Shown piece by piece: positions 38,901 to 51,700 of a stretch of DNA of 64,000 nt (its first letter is position 1; every line of letters begins with the position of its first letter). This stretch comes from Cristatella mucedo. Taxonomy: Eukaryota > Bryozoa > Phylactolaemata > Cristatellidae. The notes beneath the pieces are model-generated. The model made no database searches, was not told the DNA's origin, and saw only the letters and a list, made by a program, of their open reading frames with translations. A program made the position numbers and the translations under genes. The DNA lies in contig WPIO01000015.1 in the NCBI GenBank assembly GCA_009760855.2, positions 6,288,501 to 6,352,500 of the forward strand. The letters are read 5' to 3'.

Positions 38901-41690
38901 CAAAACTAAAGCAATATCCAAGCATCACACCACGTATTTAGATTATTATGGCAATTTATACTATAAATAAAACAAATATGCTGCGTAGCAAAAGTCAAAA
39001 TACTGTACCAGCAAGTGCTTCATAGAGTAAATTATGCTGCGCCATCTTGGTAATTTTGGGGAGTGCGTGGGGCTTACTGGAATAAAGGAGGGGCGAGGGG
39101 CGGGGACTCGAGGCTTGGCATCCGCGTACGCTGTCTGCATCCGTATCACTATAATTATTTCATTTCCATATAAATTAATATTTTACTCCAATTTAGCGAC
39201 AAACTTGGTCCTGGCTTCGGAGGCGAGATGGACCCCATACCCCTGCGCGGAGGCTTCTGACCTTCCCATGTACATTTCCGCCCTCGGCACTGAGTTACCG
39301 GAGCGCGGGCTGCTGTGTGACCACATGGTTAGGGTAATGTCCGCTTTTCTGCCCCGTTGCATCTTCGTGTAAAAGCGTGGTCCTGTCACAGAAATGCCTA
39401 TGCGACAATTTCGCCTGCTTCTAGCGGCTGGCGGAATGTCAGGGAATAGCTGGCTACCGTCCAACTGCCGCTAATGTTCGTTCGGCTGGCGCTGCCGAGC
39501 CGCAATGTTAATACAACCCAGCCGGACTCACGCCACACCAACCTTGCCTGATAGGAAAGTCAGCTTCTGAAGCACTTCCGGTGTCTTGGAAAATGAAGGA
39601 GCGCTTGGCGGTCGTTGTCAAACGCTTAAACGCGTTTCGCTGCGATGAACCGCGATGATTCGATCGGGGATCGGTAGCATTAAGGGCGACAGCAAACAGG
39701 GCGGAACTAGGGCGGTTGCAACTGAAGCTCAGTGGCACTCTAAGCGAGGACCTCCATCGTGATTCTCGGCTGTAACGATGCTCAATTGTTATATTTTAAT
39801 ATCGCTTCAATCCTTCAGTTTTTTTTGCTTTTAACTTACGTCATTGCACGATGTGAGCTTTGTGAATGTGTGCAATTGCCAACGAATCGCTGCTTCACGA
39901 AGCCTATCGAGCTTTAATATACGGTCGGACACATTTTCTCGCTGGCTTGGAATTGGCTGCCAATTCTTCAGGAAGCTATAATATACACTGATGGTGACAT
40001 TAACGCAATTCGGAGGGCGATTTTCGTCGACGGTAATTGCTAATTGATTATGACAGTGCACGCTCACTGAGTTTGAGTACTTCCCTGGCAGCATGCTCCC
40101 CAGAACATTGCACACACCTTGCAGCCTCCGATTAATCCAACTTGCTAATTACATTTAGTAGAACCTCTTTTCATGTATCCTACTTACATACTTGATGCTG
40201 CTTTCCCTCTATATATATATACTGTATATACGTGCGCACGCACGCACAAACACACACGCACATAAATATATATATATATATATATGAAATAAATATGCAG
40301 AAAATTTCTAAAATACCTTTCTACCATTTATAATGCATAACATCGTATAATGCAAATGTTAATCTCTCTTAGGTCAGGCTGAACACAGGCACAAACGCAC
40401 ACACACACACACACACGGATACACACACACATACGCACACACAAATGCATGCACACACACACATACACAGACGAACGCGCGAACGCAAGACACTCACGCA
40501 CATAGGCATGGACAAAGAGAGAGAGAGAGCGAAAGAGAGAGAGAGAGCGAAAAGGAGAGCGAGAAAGAGAGAGAGAGTGTGAAAGAGAGAGAGAGGGAGG
40601 AAGAGAGAGAGAGAGGGAGTGAGAGAGGGAGAAAGAATTAGTGAGAGAGCGAGAGACAGAGACAAAGAAAGAAAAAGAGATGGAGAGAGAAAGTAAAAGA
40701 GAGAGAGTAAGAAAGAGAGAGACAGAGAGAGGGGAAAAGAGAAAGAGAGGAGGGAAGAGAGACATAGAGAGATAAAGAGGGAGAAAAGAGAGGGAGAGAG
40801 GAAGTAAAGAGAGAGAGAGAGAGAGAGAGAGTAAGAAAGAGAGAGAAAGAAACACAGGGAGAGAGTGAAAGAAAGAGAGAGAAAGAAACACAGGGAGAGA
40901 GTGAAAGAAAGAGAGAGAGAGTGGGGGAAGAAGGTAGGGCTGGTGGGCTAGAGTTGCATGATCAATCGCTGCTTAACCGAACTTTAGATTAGAATAACAT
41001 TTCTCTGAATGAGTAACTTACACTTACTCAGGCTAGTAACACAGTATGCGTGAAATATACATTTCTCATGAAATAATTAGCACTATGGAATTTGAAAATT
41101 AGCAAAATTCAAGTCAGCGGCGAGTGTGTTGCTGTGCAAAGACCGTACATTGCTGTGGTGTTGTAAGTCGCCGTGAGCGAGGTCGAACAAATCGCCGTCC
41201 GCGGCTACATCCCGCCGAATACTCAATCCATCTCCGTCAAAGCTACCAGTGTGGCAATAGCTCATATCATAATAGAGCAAACATCGACAGAGGTGGCGCT
41301 TTGCATTTATTCAGAGCTTTTTACTACGTAGTACTTTACTGCCTCATCACTCTGAAGTATCTTCCTGGATTCATCGAACCACAACAGTACGGAAGCGATA
41401 CAAGTCTCCTAAATAATGTTGCAAATAAGGTGTTGCTGTTTCTACCTACAGCCTGAACTGGGCAGCAAACGCAGTGCTTGTACTGATGTTAGTCCAAACC
41501 AGACACTTCGCTAAACGCAAACTGTAGGACACGCAGCAATACCGATCGGACCCTGAGCTCTCTAATCGCGGCTTTTAGCAATTTTTAGGTGAAGCAAAAA
41601 AGCCCCCAAGGTGTGCCAGCAGTAGCAAAGTATGGCAGCAGCGAAGAGTTCCCTTATCTTACATCATACCATCTTATCTCGTATCTTACG
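38901..41690. other. Intergenic sequence with low-complexity DNA
   Basis: No gene is recognised. The short ORFs have no motifs. Simple sequence lies at 40216-40285 (TA/CA) and 40395-40940 (CA then long irregular GA). The rest shows nothing I can name. Confidence 0.5.
40395..40940. repeat. CA then irregular GA low-complexity tract
   Basis: About 100 bases of CA-type repeat are followed by about 420 bases of GA-rich, purine-only sequence (GAGAGAAAGA words). The long Ser/Leu-rich minus-strand ORFs over it are artefacts. Confidence 0.95.
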
Positions 41691-41694
41691 ATAA

Positions 41695-42375
41695 AAAATA
41701 GTAATACATTTATATAACACCCTCAGAAAACTAAATTTTGTTCTAAGCGCTTTACAATTACTGTAAAGGAAGCATGATCGAATGGTTAATGTAGCATGCT
41801 CGATGGCAACGAGCGTAAAATGGTTAGAGGTGGCATACACAGGGTCAGCATGCATTAACGATTACTGGCAGCACTCGCAGTGTCAGCACACATAAGCATA
41901 CAAAGAACAAATCGCAAGAACCTACTAAATGCTGTGATACATAGATGAGTTTGTAGCTTGTTTTCAAATGTCATCGAGTCGGGGAATGTCGTAATGTCAG
42001 TCGGAAGTGAGTTCCAGGCATTTGGGAGCATACGAACTGTAAGTGTGGTCTTCGTTAGATTTGAGGTTCGTACGATGTTTACGTAAATTATTAGATTCAG
42101 AAAAGCTGGTTGTACTATGCTCAGCTTGGTGGGGGAGTATATCTGATAGATAGGCTAGAGCCAAAGAATAAACGAACCTAAAAGTGTATGACAAAACCTT
42201 GAAGTCGATGTGCTGCTTGACTGAGGGCCGGTGCAGGTCGGTGAGATGTGGTGTGACATGGCAACTGCGAGAAATAAAAGAATGACCGCTCCAAGATCTG
42301 CATCCACGACACGGACCGTGAAGTGTGAGCCTCTATTCGGAGCTACAGTCCGCATTTACCATCTGCCTAGCAGGG
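41695..42375 (-). mobile_element. LINE-A copy, 3' part
   Basis: The 3' tail (41695-41765) is followed by the untranslated region and the degraded RT C-terminal part, with a LYSDILPHQAEH-like segment (here AYLSDILPHQAEHS) near 42130. No intact ORF remains. Confidence 0.7.
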
Positions 42376-43814
42376 GTCGTGTGATCTGGAACCCTAGCAT
42401 CAAATATCGTATAATTAAAAGAAACATAAAGCCAGTTTCGTAAGTATTTCGAAAACAAAAAGTGCTTTATGCGAAATATAATGCTTTCCGAGTTTGATAC
42501 TTCTGTGCTTCTAAGATTGACGCAATTCATGTCATTAATTGTTAATTGTTGCTTCTCAACCAGTGAATCGTACCTAGAGGTAGTCTTCTTAGGGCGCTAT
42601 GCCAACGTCTTATAATGGTTTGACCAGTTCCGACAGAACATACTGAGCATGGCTGAGACAAAAAGCTATCGCGACCTATCGTTGCCGGATTAGTATGTCG
42701 CCTTTTTAACTAAACGAATCACAAAATTCCGCAGAAACGTCGTTGTCTTTAGACACAAGCAAATAGCTGCCCTTAAATGACTGTCCACAGTTCAGTTTCC
42801 CTCTTGTTGTGTAAGCTGACACCGATCTGGGTACATCTGTTACGAGTAGCCACTCTTTTCTGGACGCCTCTCAGTTGAATGATGTAGCTGCAGCTTTCGT
42901 TTTGCTTAACATACCGTATTTGCTTTTCAGAATGGGCACTCTTTCAATAACCTTGCTCTTGCGAACTCGTGCTGCGAGCGATTATAGTGCCAATTTCCCG
43001 TCTCCTTTCCCAGAACTACTGGCTAGCTGCCTTGCTACTTGCAAGGACAACAGATTCCATAAGCGTTGCTTATGGTTCCGATTTCTGTTTTTTTTAAGTG
43101 CTCCAAGTGCTGCACGGCTTCGTGGAGATACTTATTAGGTGCACCGAGTGGTCTAACGTAAATAATCTTGATGCTTCTTTTTGAAGGCTAATGTTGTCCG
43201 AGTGCTAACAGTCATTAGCTGAAAATGAAACTGGTAATAATGCAGGAAACCTGGCCGAAAGAATATTGCCTGGGTCCGGGGGCTCAGGTAAACAGGCATA
43301 CGATAATCACACACGACCGTTTGCACTTATTTGTTTACTGTCACTAGACTTGCGAGCTCTGCAACGGCTGCAACCCTAGTGAGCATGGCAGCATGCCAAA
43401 TCCCAGTCGATTTGGTGTCCGAAACCACGAGAGGCTCGAGAGGCGCTGTCTTTTTTGGTAACACAATGCTCAACGTAAGTATAGCAAGGAAGCCGACTAA
43501 AAAACAAACTTACCCGAAATCAGTCTGTGGCGCGATTTCAGTGCAGTCATCTACTGCCGGAGGGAGCATTGCTCTGCAATTGGCTACCTGCTGCCGGATA
43601 GAAAAGTCGACCACTATCAGATCGAATGAATTAGTGATAGATGGTTTGTTTTACACACAATTCATAAAACTAAGACTAGGATGGTATTCCGAACGACTAA
43701 ATAACGATAATCTCACATGACGTGATCGTCAAGTACACTTGCCTTCAACCTCCCCAAAATACCTAGGTTACATGCCAGGCCAAGAGAGAGACTGCTTTGG
43801 CACCCTCCCCAAAC
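42376..43814. other. Intergenic sequence, nothing recognised
   Basis: The open frames of 60-130 codons (for example 43331-43720) show no conserved motif, and no repeat copies were noticed. Confidence 0.4.
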
Positions 43815-45105
43815 CATTCGATTAAGGTGCTTGAACGATTGAGGACAACGATCGGTCTGGCAGACGAAGCACTGGCGTGATTTAAATCATATTTGTCTGA
43901 TCGTGTTCAATCCGTGTCGTGTGGGGGTCAGGTCTCAGACATGAGAAGGGTCACCTGTGGAGTCCCTCAAGGGTCTGTACTTGGTCCCTTGCTGTTCTCC
44001 ATTTATACGCAACCTCTGGGAAAAGTGATTAAGGCCCATGGAATAGGATATCACTTCTATGCTGACGATACTCAGTTGTATTTGTCATTTAAACCGTCAG
44101 AATCTGCTGCAGCAACTGAGAAACTGAATGCTTGCCTTGCCGATATTCGATCCTGGATGTCGGAAAAATTCCTGAAATTAAATGACGATAAAACCGAACT
44201 GCTGCTCATAGGACACCCTAAGCGTGTGGCTGGATTAAAAGGCTTTGCTCTTCTAATAGGTGATGCTATTGTGCGACCTTCACCACGTGCTCGTAATCTA
44301 GGTGTCGTGTTCGACAGCTGCCTCAATTTCAAAAGCTTCATTCAGAAGACTGCCTCTACAGGTAGCCATCACATCCGATCCCTATCCAAGATTAGAAGCT
44401 GTCTCCCACAGTGGCTTGTAAACAATTTACCTAGCTCTTTAGTTCTGTCTCGGTTTAATTATTGTAATTCCCTTTTGGCTGGGCTACCAAAGAAAGCTAT
44501 TATGCCACTACAGCGGACTATGAATATGGCTGCAAGGCTGGTCTTCAAGTCCCAGCGGTTTGAGCACGTGGCATCTTTGCTGGAAGAGCTAGGATGGTTG
44601 CCGGTTGAGCAAAGGATACAGAGCAAAGTTCCTATGCTGACCCACAAGGCCGGCCACGGCTTGGCTCCTTCGTACCTAGCTGAACTGCTGCATCAGTTTC
44701 AGCCTGTTCGTGCCCTCAGGTCCTGTGTGGACAATAAATTAGCTGTCCCATTCCTCTGCTTAAAGACAGTTGGCGACTGAAGCTTTAGCTCTGCAGGTCC
44801 TAGACTGTGGAACTCGCTTCCACAATTCTTACGCAACGACATCTACTCTCCAACTGCCGACTATGGCACATCTTTTTCAGCGGTCCTGAACTGCTACTTC
44901 TATGCTACTCACTACCTCAACTGCTCTCCTGACTCTGCTATGCTTCCCACTTTCTCTTTGTTGTGTGAGACGAAGTCTGTTGGCTACCGAATGCGTACCG
45001 AAAGCCGCTTAGGCTGTGAGTGCGCTATACAAAACTCTCCTGCGTAACACCCACATGGTCTTTATGACTTTGTGGAGTTACTGACGGAGATACATTACAT
45101 TACAT
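43815..45105 (+). mobile_element. LINE-B copy (second CR1/L2-like family)
   Basis: An ORF of 295 codons (43893-44780) has [49 protein letters not shown] and [17 protein letters not shown] at 44778-44780 interrupts the frame just before the C-terminal AGPRLWNSLPQFLR part. The 3' tail is GCGCTATACAAAACTC and further sequence, ending in (ACATT)n. It is clearly distinct from LINE-A in protein and tail. Confidence 0.85.
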
Positions 45106-45628
45106 TACTATGCAATATTTACTTAGCTATTCCTAATGAATATCTCAGCAGAGCTTGGGAGCGTAATTGCACCGTTTAATTGTTAATACTCGTAATTGCT
45201 AGTCTGTTCAGCTGAAAAATCAGGTCGGATAAATTTGCTTCATAGCTCAAAATGTAACACTCGTCAGGCTTGAGCACTTTGCCATCTATTAACAAGGCCA
45301 AAGCATAAACCTGCTAGTAGAAACCATTCAGCACACATGCTTGCCACAGCAGCTGCAGCCCATGTTGCTAGGCGCAGCCACTCTGCACGCGAATCGCTTG
45401 GGATGAGGCGAAGCCTCCATAGCCGAGCGCTGTGCTGACAGGCTGGGGCAGCCAGCGGGCAGCCAGCTCGATTAGGACAAGCCACCGGCGATGTCCTCAC
45501 TCGGCGGCAGTGGTAGGCCTCTAGCAGAACACAAGCCGCAGGTGTGACTTGCTGACGTGACACGTCCGGAAACGGCAGCTCAAAAGAAATGCTTCGAGCT
45601 GATGCCAGCAGGCCATCGCGCCTGCCAA

Positions 45629-45758
45629 TCACGGAGCGGTGGCAGCAGCAGCTGCTGCTTCCTTCAGCTTGACAGTCTCCCACTGTTCGGGTGTCAAGGT
45701 CTTCTGAGTGAGGGCATGTATGTGCTTCAACTCCTCATGCAACACCTGCTGCACCAGT
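45629..45758 (-). CDS. BOLA2: BOLA2-like exon 3
   Basis: The acceptor TTCTGCTACAG precedes 45758 after an AT-rich tract. It encodes LVQQVLHEELKHIHALTQK and the C-terminal tail; the stop is TGA at 45629-45631. One base completes the Arg codon split from exon 2. Confidence 0.9.
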
Positions 45759-48700
45759 CTGTAGCAGAAGAAAATAAAAATGATAATTAGAAATAAATAA
45801 TAACAATATAATATTAAAATCATAAAAATAATAGATATTACAATAATGAATATATGATAAGAATACAATAACGGTCAAATAGCACACGAAACTACACTGC
45901 CGAGTTGCCGAGAAAAGCAAGCTGGTTGACAGTAATATGGAAACGCAGGAAGCCACGCAAACAAGACTCAGACTCCACGAAGAGTCAGTCCAGAACCTTT
46001 CGACTGCTCAGGTACACTAGGAGCTGATACGGACGGCACCGTGCAGTTGTGGACAGAGCGGAAGTCACAGAAAGCCTCTGCTGTGCTGCATCGTAGGGCT
46101 GCTTAAGGATGACTGCTCTCAGCCCAGAGGCTACGAAGTTGGAGGCTACGAAGTCAGCAGCACGTCTACCTAGACCAGCTGAATGCAATATGCAATATGC
46201 GAGTCGAGCACATCTACTGACACAAACTACACTCACCTGCAAAAGTACTTACGAGGTGCATTAGACGCTGGAATCTCCATTCGTAACTATTGACTCTAGG
46301 GAGGTTTCCCACCGGTGTGGGCCGGCTTATACATAAACTTTATTGTTTAAACGAAACTAACATCTAATGTCAATGGCCATGTCTATGATAACTGTACGAA
46401 ACAAAAATACCCCGACGGCCTAGAGCAGCATTTTGCATTTAAAAATGGCAGAGCTTGCATTTTTACTTGCAGTTCGATTATCGCAGTCGCAATCCAAACG
46501 GCCAATTAATTTTCTGTGCATTCCCTTGTGCGAAAGAGGGGGAGTTATTCTTGCACTTCCTGGCCGCACCAATCACGTGGAGCTGCTACTCCGACGGTGC
46601 TTGTCTGCCATGGGAAAGACAAAAGAGCTAAACGGGGTTAAATTGAAGGCCAAATCGTTGCTTATCACAAGATGCGTCTTAGCAATGTGAAGGAATGAGT
46701 GGCATGGAAGCTTGGTTAAGTCTAAGGGAGCGGTCAGGTATAACCCGAAGTATTTTCAGCGGGGTAAAATGGACGTGTTACCTAGGCTTTGGCCGCCCAC
46801 GTTCGACGAAAAAAAAGGATGACCGTCTGCTACAACTGGCCTCACTTGAGTCGAAGCAAAGCACCACTTCGAGCTCTCTCTCCAAGACCTTGGAAGAAGC
46901 CCCCCCCCCCCCCCCGCAAGGCTGCAAGTGTCGATACGGCGACAGTAGGAGGCTTCCGGTGCACGGCATTATCAGAAGAGTCAGTGAACGCAAGCCGTCA
47001 GTTAAGGAGGCAAGCCGTCAGTTAAGGAGCGACAACAAAACTGTCGCCTGGGCCTGAAAAAAACGCCCACTGTACAGCTGCCAACTGAAGCAGTATTCTA
47101 TGGACCGATGACAGTAAATTCATCGTCCACGGAGATGGCAGCAAGCGGAATAATTTCGTCTGTCGAAGAAAAGGGCCAGAGGACGGCACCCGGACTGGCT
47201 CGAAATCTATGCTCAAGTAAGGAGGTGGAAGTGTGCTCGCTGGATCTGGTTTTTCGGTTTCCGGCATCGGAACTCGACACCGATTAAATGGGATTCTGAC
47301 AGGAATGTGTTCATGGACATAGTAAAAAAAATATGCCGGCATGCCCTGTGCCAAAGCTCTTGAGGGGGAAGACTACGTTTGGCGAATGGCTAATGATCCC
47401 AAGGATGCTAAAAGTGCAATGGAGCAACTCTTAGCCGATTCACGTGTCCGAGTCCTTAGTTGGCCAAGCCAATCTCCCGATCTCAACATTGTTGAGCATC
47501 TGTGGGACAGGTTGGGAAACCTCACTTGGAGCTGGGAACAGCATTTCGTCTTTCCATCGAGCGGCTTTTCGGTCGGCTTAAGCACCTGTGGGGTTGCATT
47601 ACTCCGGTTGTTTGCCGAAAGCCGACTGAGTCAATGCCCTGGCGAATACATGACGTCATAAAGAACAGGGATGGTCCGACCTCCTACTGGTGTGAGTACC
47701 CGTTAGTGCATGTACAACCTTCGTCCTGATAATAGAAAATATTAAAACGCCTCGTGCGCATGTTTTCAGTGCTGTTCGACGAAGAGTGAGTCAATCAACT
47801 GACGGGACAGTGACTTGGTGGCCGTATCTATTCACCCTCGTAAATACTTTTGCCTTTGAGTATATATTACGTAGGTGCCAGTCAGTGAGAGCAGTGGGCT
47901 CCATGAGATGGAAGGATAAGCTTCCTCCAAAAAAGGACAGGCTCGTGAACATTTCAGCTGTTAATGAGGCATACTGCTGCTTTTGTTCAATTGCCATCTA
48001 GTGTTTTCTTTTGAAAAAAGGACATTCCTGAAAAGGCCACACAAAAGTGAGATCGCATACACACAGTCCCAAGAAAATCTTTGCAGTATGGCCACCGCTA
48101 CTGTGGCTATAAATTCCTTAGGGCAATAAGAGTTTCATATGATGCAAGGCTAAGTTTACATGGTTACATAATTTACATTGCTGCCGAGTCCTAGTTGGGT
48201 GCTGATGCAGCAGTCCAGCTAGTCGCCTCATTTGAACTATGTCACCATAGGGCGACTATGGAGCGAAATCGATAGTCGCCTGAGGCGCTTTGTGTTCGGC
48301 CTGCACCAGCAGCCGACCTTTTCAGTACTAGTTAGGCTCTCTGGCACGTGCTGAAGCAGAAGATACTAAGCAGAAGCTGGTGGGCCTCTGTGCCTGACCA
48401 GATAAGACTCGTTATGGGACGAAACCGCACTAAACTACAGCCACGGCAGCAGCGGCCGAACTGTAAGGATTTTATTGGGACTGAGTGCGTGTCCCTTTAA
48501 TGCTAAAGGCAACAACAACAACAAAGTCGTAAATGTCAAAAAAGTTGCAAGAGGAAGAGACAAAAGGCATCAGAGCTCCACATAGTTTGCCTTGTCATAA
48601 CTTACACAGGATCCTGTTATTTTTGTGTGATATTACACTAGAGGCATCTTCGCAGGCAACAGCACAGTCCTAGACTACTTGATGGCTGGTATTTAGAGGT

Positions 48701-51700
48701 CAAGTAGGACCATCCCCAAAACACCCGGCAACATACAGCAACACAATATACAAGAAGCAATGCATGCTAACAAAGTTGACATCCCGTCATTACAACGCTT
48801 AGCAATCCACATGTGTCTGGTATCCCTGCAGCCGACTGGTCATGGGATTTATCTCTACCCCATGAGTTATCCCCACTACCTGCCACCACTACCATTTCTC
48901 AAACGCAAAAGTATTTGAACGGCTGGGGCAGCCACTATGGTGACAACCTATTTGCCAGCATTTTGAGTAAATATCACATGCTTCCGTGACCGAAACTATT
49001 CGTACTGATTGGAATTAGAAAATGCAACATGCCCCCCAACAATTTTTTATCACCTATTGGATCTAATTTATTAAGCTTATATGAAGTTGGCCCTCTCGTA
49101 TTTGTAAAGATCTGTCGGATCCACCCAGGCATAGAGCTGATCGCTTGCAAGCGCTGGCCACTATGCAACTCCACTCTTGTAGCAGGTGTTCAAAAAGCAC
49201 ATCCATCATTGTATTACAGACGGCCAGTGGCTGTAACCATAGCCCGACCTTATCCAATAAATGCTTGATTGGTTCAAGTCCGGAGACTGTATCGGCCAGT
49301 CCATGCCTGTCACATGAAGGGTAACGGAGCTAGGATACATTGCCAAGAAAATAACGTTGGCTGTGGTGTGTTCTGGATTATTGCTGTGCTGGAGAATCGG
49401 TCGGCTGCACTGCACTTGGAAGTCCAGCATTCTGAAGGACTATATGAGTTTCTATGGTCAGGCTGACTAGTCTACGATACAGGATTCCGATTGAATTTCT
49501 TCTAGAGAACCCTCTCCCCATTCCATGACAACTTTTCTCCCGAATTTGACCACAATTGGCAGCAGGCATTTGGGAGGGTGGGCTTCACTGGGTCGCCGAC
49601 GTACGTGAAAGCCTTCTCTAGCAGTTCTTGAAGAAAACACTCGCTCCACTTCATTCAATTCCACAACAATCTTTAGCAGTCCCGGGGGCCGTATTATTTC
49701 CCGGAAGAAGTGGTTTCCTCTTTGCGGCTAGAGAATGCAGACCGGCCTCCAGCTAATCGCTTTACGACGACATCACTGCTAACCAACTGGCTTTCCAGAC
49801 GACGCTTGCAGACTTTGAGCACGAGCCTGTGCCGAAGCGAAACAGTCCTTTAAGGCCTCCAACTTCAGGATGGTGTGTGTCTGCCTGTATTCGTTGGGTC
49901 TGGGTCCCGGCTATCAGGGCCAACGTCGAAGTTAGTAGCACAGGGCACCCTGCTGCCCACACGAAGAGGCGTTGTCATGGGTCCCAGCCTTCACTACTTT
50001 CCTCAAGCTGTAAACAACCATACTCTTCATTATATATATAGCGTTGAAGCAATTCAACCGTGCGATGTCCAGCAGAGTACAGTGCCACAATTCTAACCCT
50101 AACGGAGCTTGGGAATTCAGTGACCTTTGGCACGACTGGTAGGCTTTTCCCGGCGAAATAAATAATGCTCAATGAAGTGGCTTTACAATTCCGGCTCGTG
50201 CGAAGCCTTATGGTTCCGGCTTGAGCTGATGAAGGGGTCGTTTTTCGATGCTTAATTCTTGCCAAACCAAGCTATTTCAAAGTAGTCGTTAGCTAATTTT
50301 AGGTGCATTGTCCAACACTTTCAGCATCATCGGTACAAATCTTACTTGGGTACCCAACAATTTGCAGAAAGAACTTGGCTCTGGCCCAGTCGGGGCTTAA
50401 GAAATGCTGCTAATCGAGCAAACCTAGACCATACCAACACGTTTTCGTTAGACTGTATGAAGAGGCACAACATCCGATCAATCAGCAGGGTGACAGCATA
50501 AAAAATAACTACAACGGCTAGTACCATAGCTACGAAAGCTACACGGATCACTAAGGAAGCCATTTGTGAGGGAACATCTGACTCAGGAGCCTGCCAATCA
50601 CGGGCTGAGGCTCTACGAGGGCTCAGACTGCCTAAGCAGTCGGCCGTTCCCGAGAGGTTGAGGGGCAGACAATAAAAAAAACCCTAGCTGCTTAAACAGC
50701 CTCTTTTTGTATAGCGACAGAAGAGCCTTGACGGCTATCACCACCACTTGCAGTGGCGATAAAGGATCGCCCACCACAGGAATCGAACCCACGACCTCGG
50801 GACCGAGGTCATGAAAGCAACCACCTTACCTAGTGTGCCATCACGGCTCACCAATGGCTCTTGGGGGGGGGATGACTTGGCAGTTTGGCCCAAATCCATG
50901 CATTGGGGGAGGGGGGGAGGACACCCATCTACCATAAAGTGCCACCAGTTGTCGGACAGGTTCCGAACGAAAAATCGCTCGACAAAGCATGCATGGAATA
51001 TAGAGGCTGCCGAAGAAGTACAGGGAGGAAGGGAGAGGGCTAGATTCATCGAAGCTGGCAGCTGTCTAGAGTGAGTAGACTGGTCTAGGCCGGCACGGTA
51101 TCTGAATAAAGTGCTCGGCGTTGGAGCCAGGAGATTTGTTGCTCGGTCGAGCTACCCAGCCCGACGACAGGTCGGACAGAGGGGTGTCACACCATTGCAC
51201 GAATAAATTAAATATAACACTGTCCTGGAGTTGTCAGCTTGCAACACGCGTTACAAGGTATCAAGGTAGTCTCTTAACTCTACCAATAAAAAGACTGATA
51301 CCTGGTACCGATAAAAAAAGTTACACTAGCTGTACAGCTATCGATGCTAAAAGCAAAGGAGTAGGTAGCAAACATTAACTAACAATTTTGGGGGAGGGGG
51401 TTAGAACCGATGAGTAAAGCCCCATTTCATGTCGCACTTTAAAATGTAATCGAAGGCTACTGAGATGTTATTTCAAAAATAAAGAGCACTTAAAAGTTGC
51501 TTGGTGCCGTGGAAATGAGAGCACAACAATCGAACAACAATGGTCAATGACAGCTATCTCGTACAACAAAGCGTAAATGCATATTAAATACAACGGTCGA
51601 GGTACTGCGCTGTCTAGTATTGACGGCCATGGACACCAGGCAAGGAAGGAGAAGCGGAAGCAGCAAGCACAATCACAGAGAGGCTGGAGGCGGCGTATCA

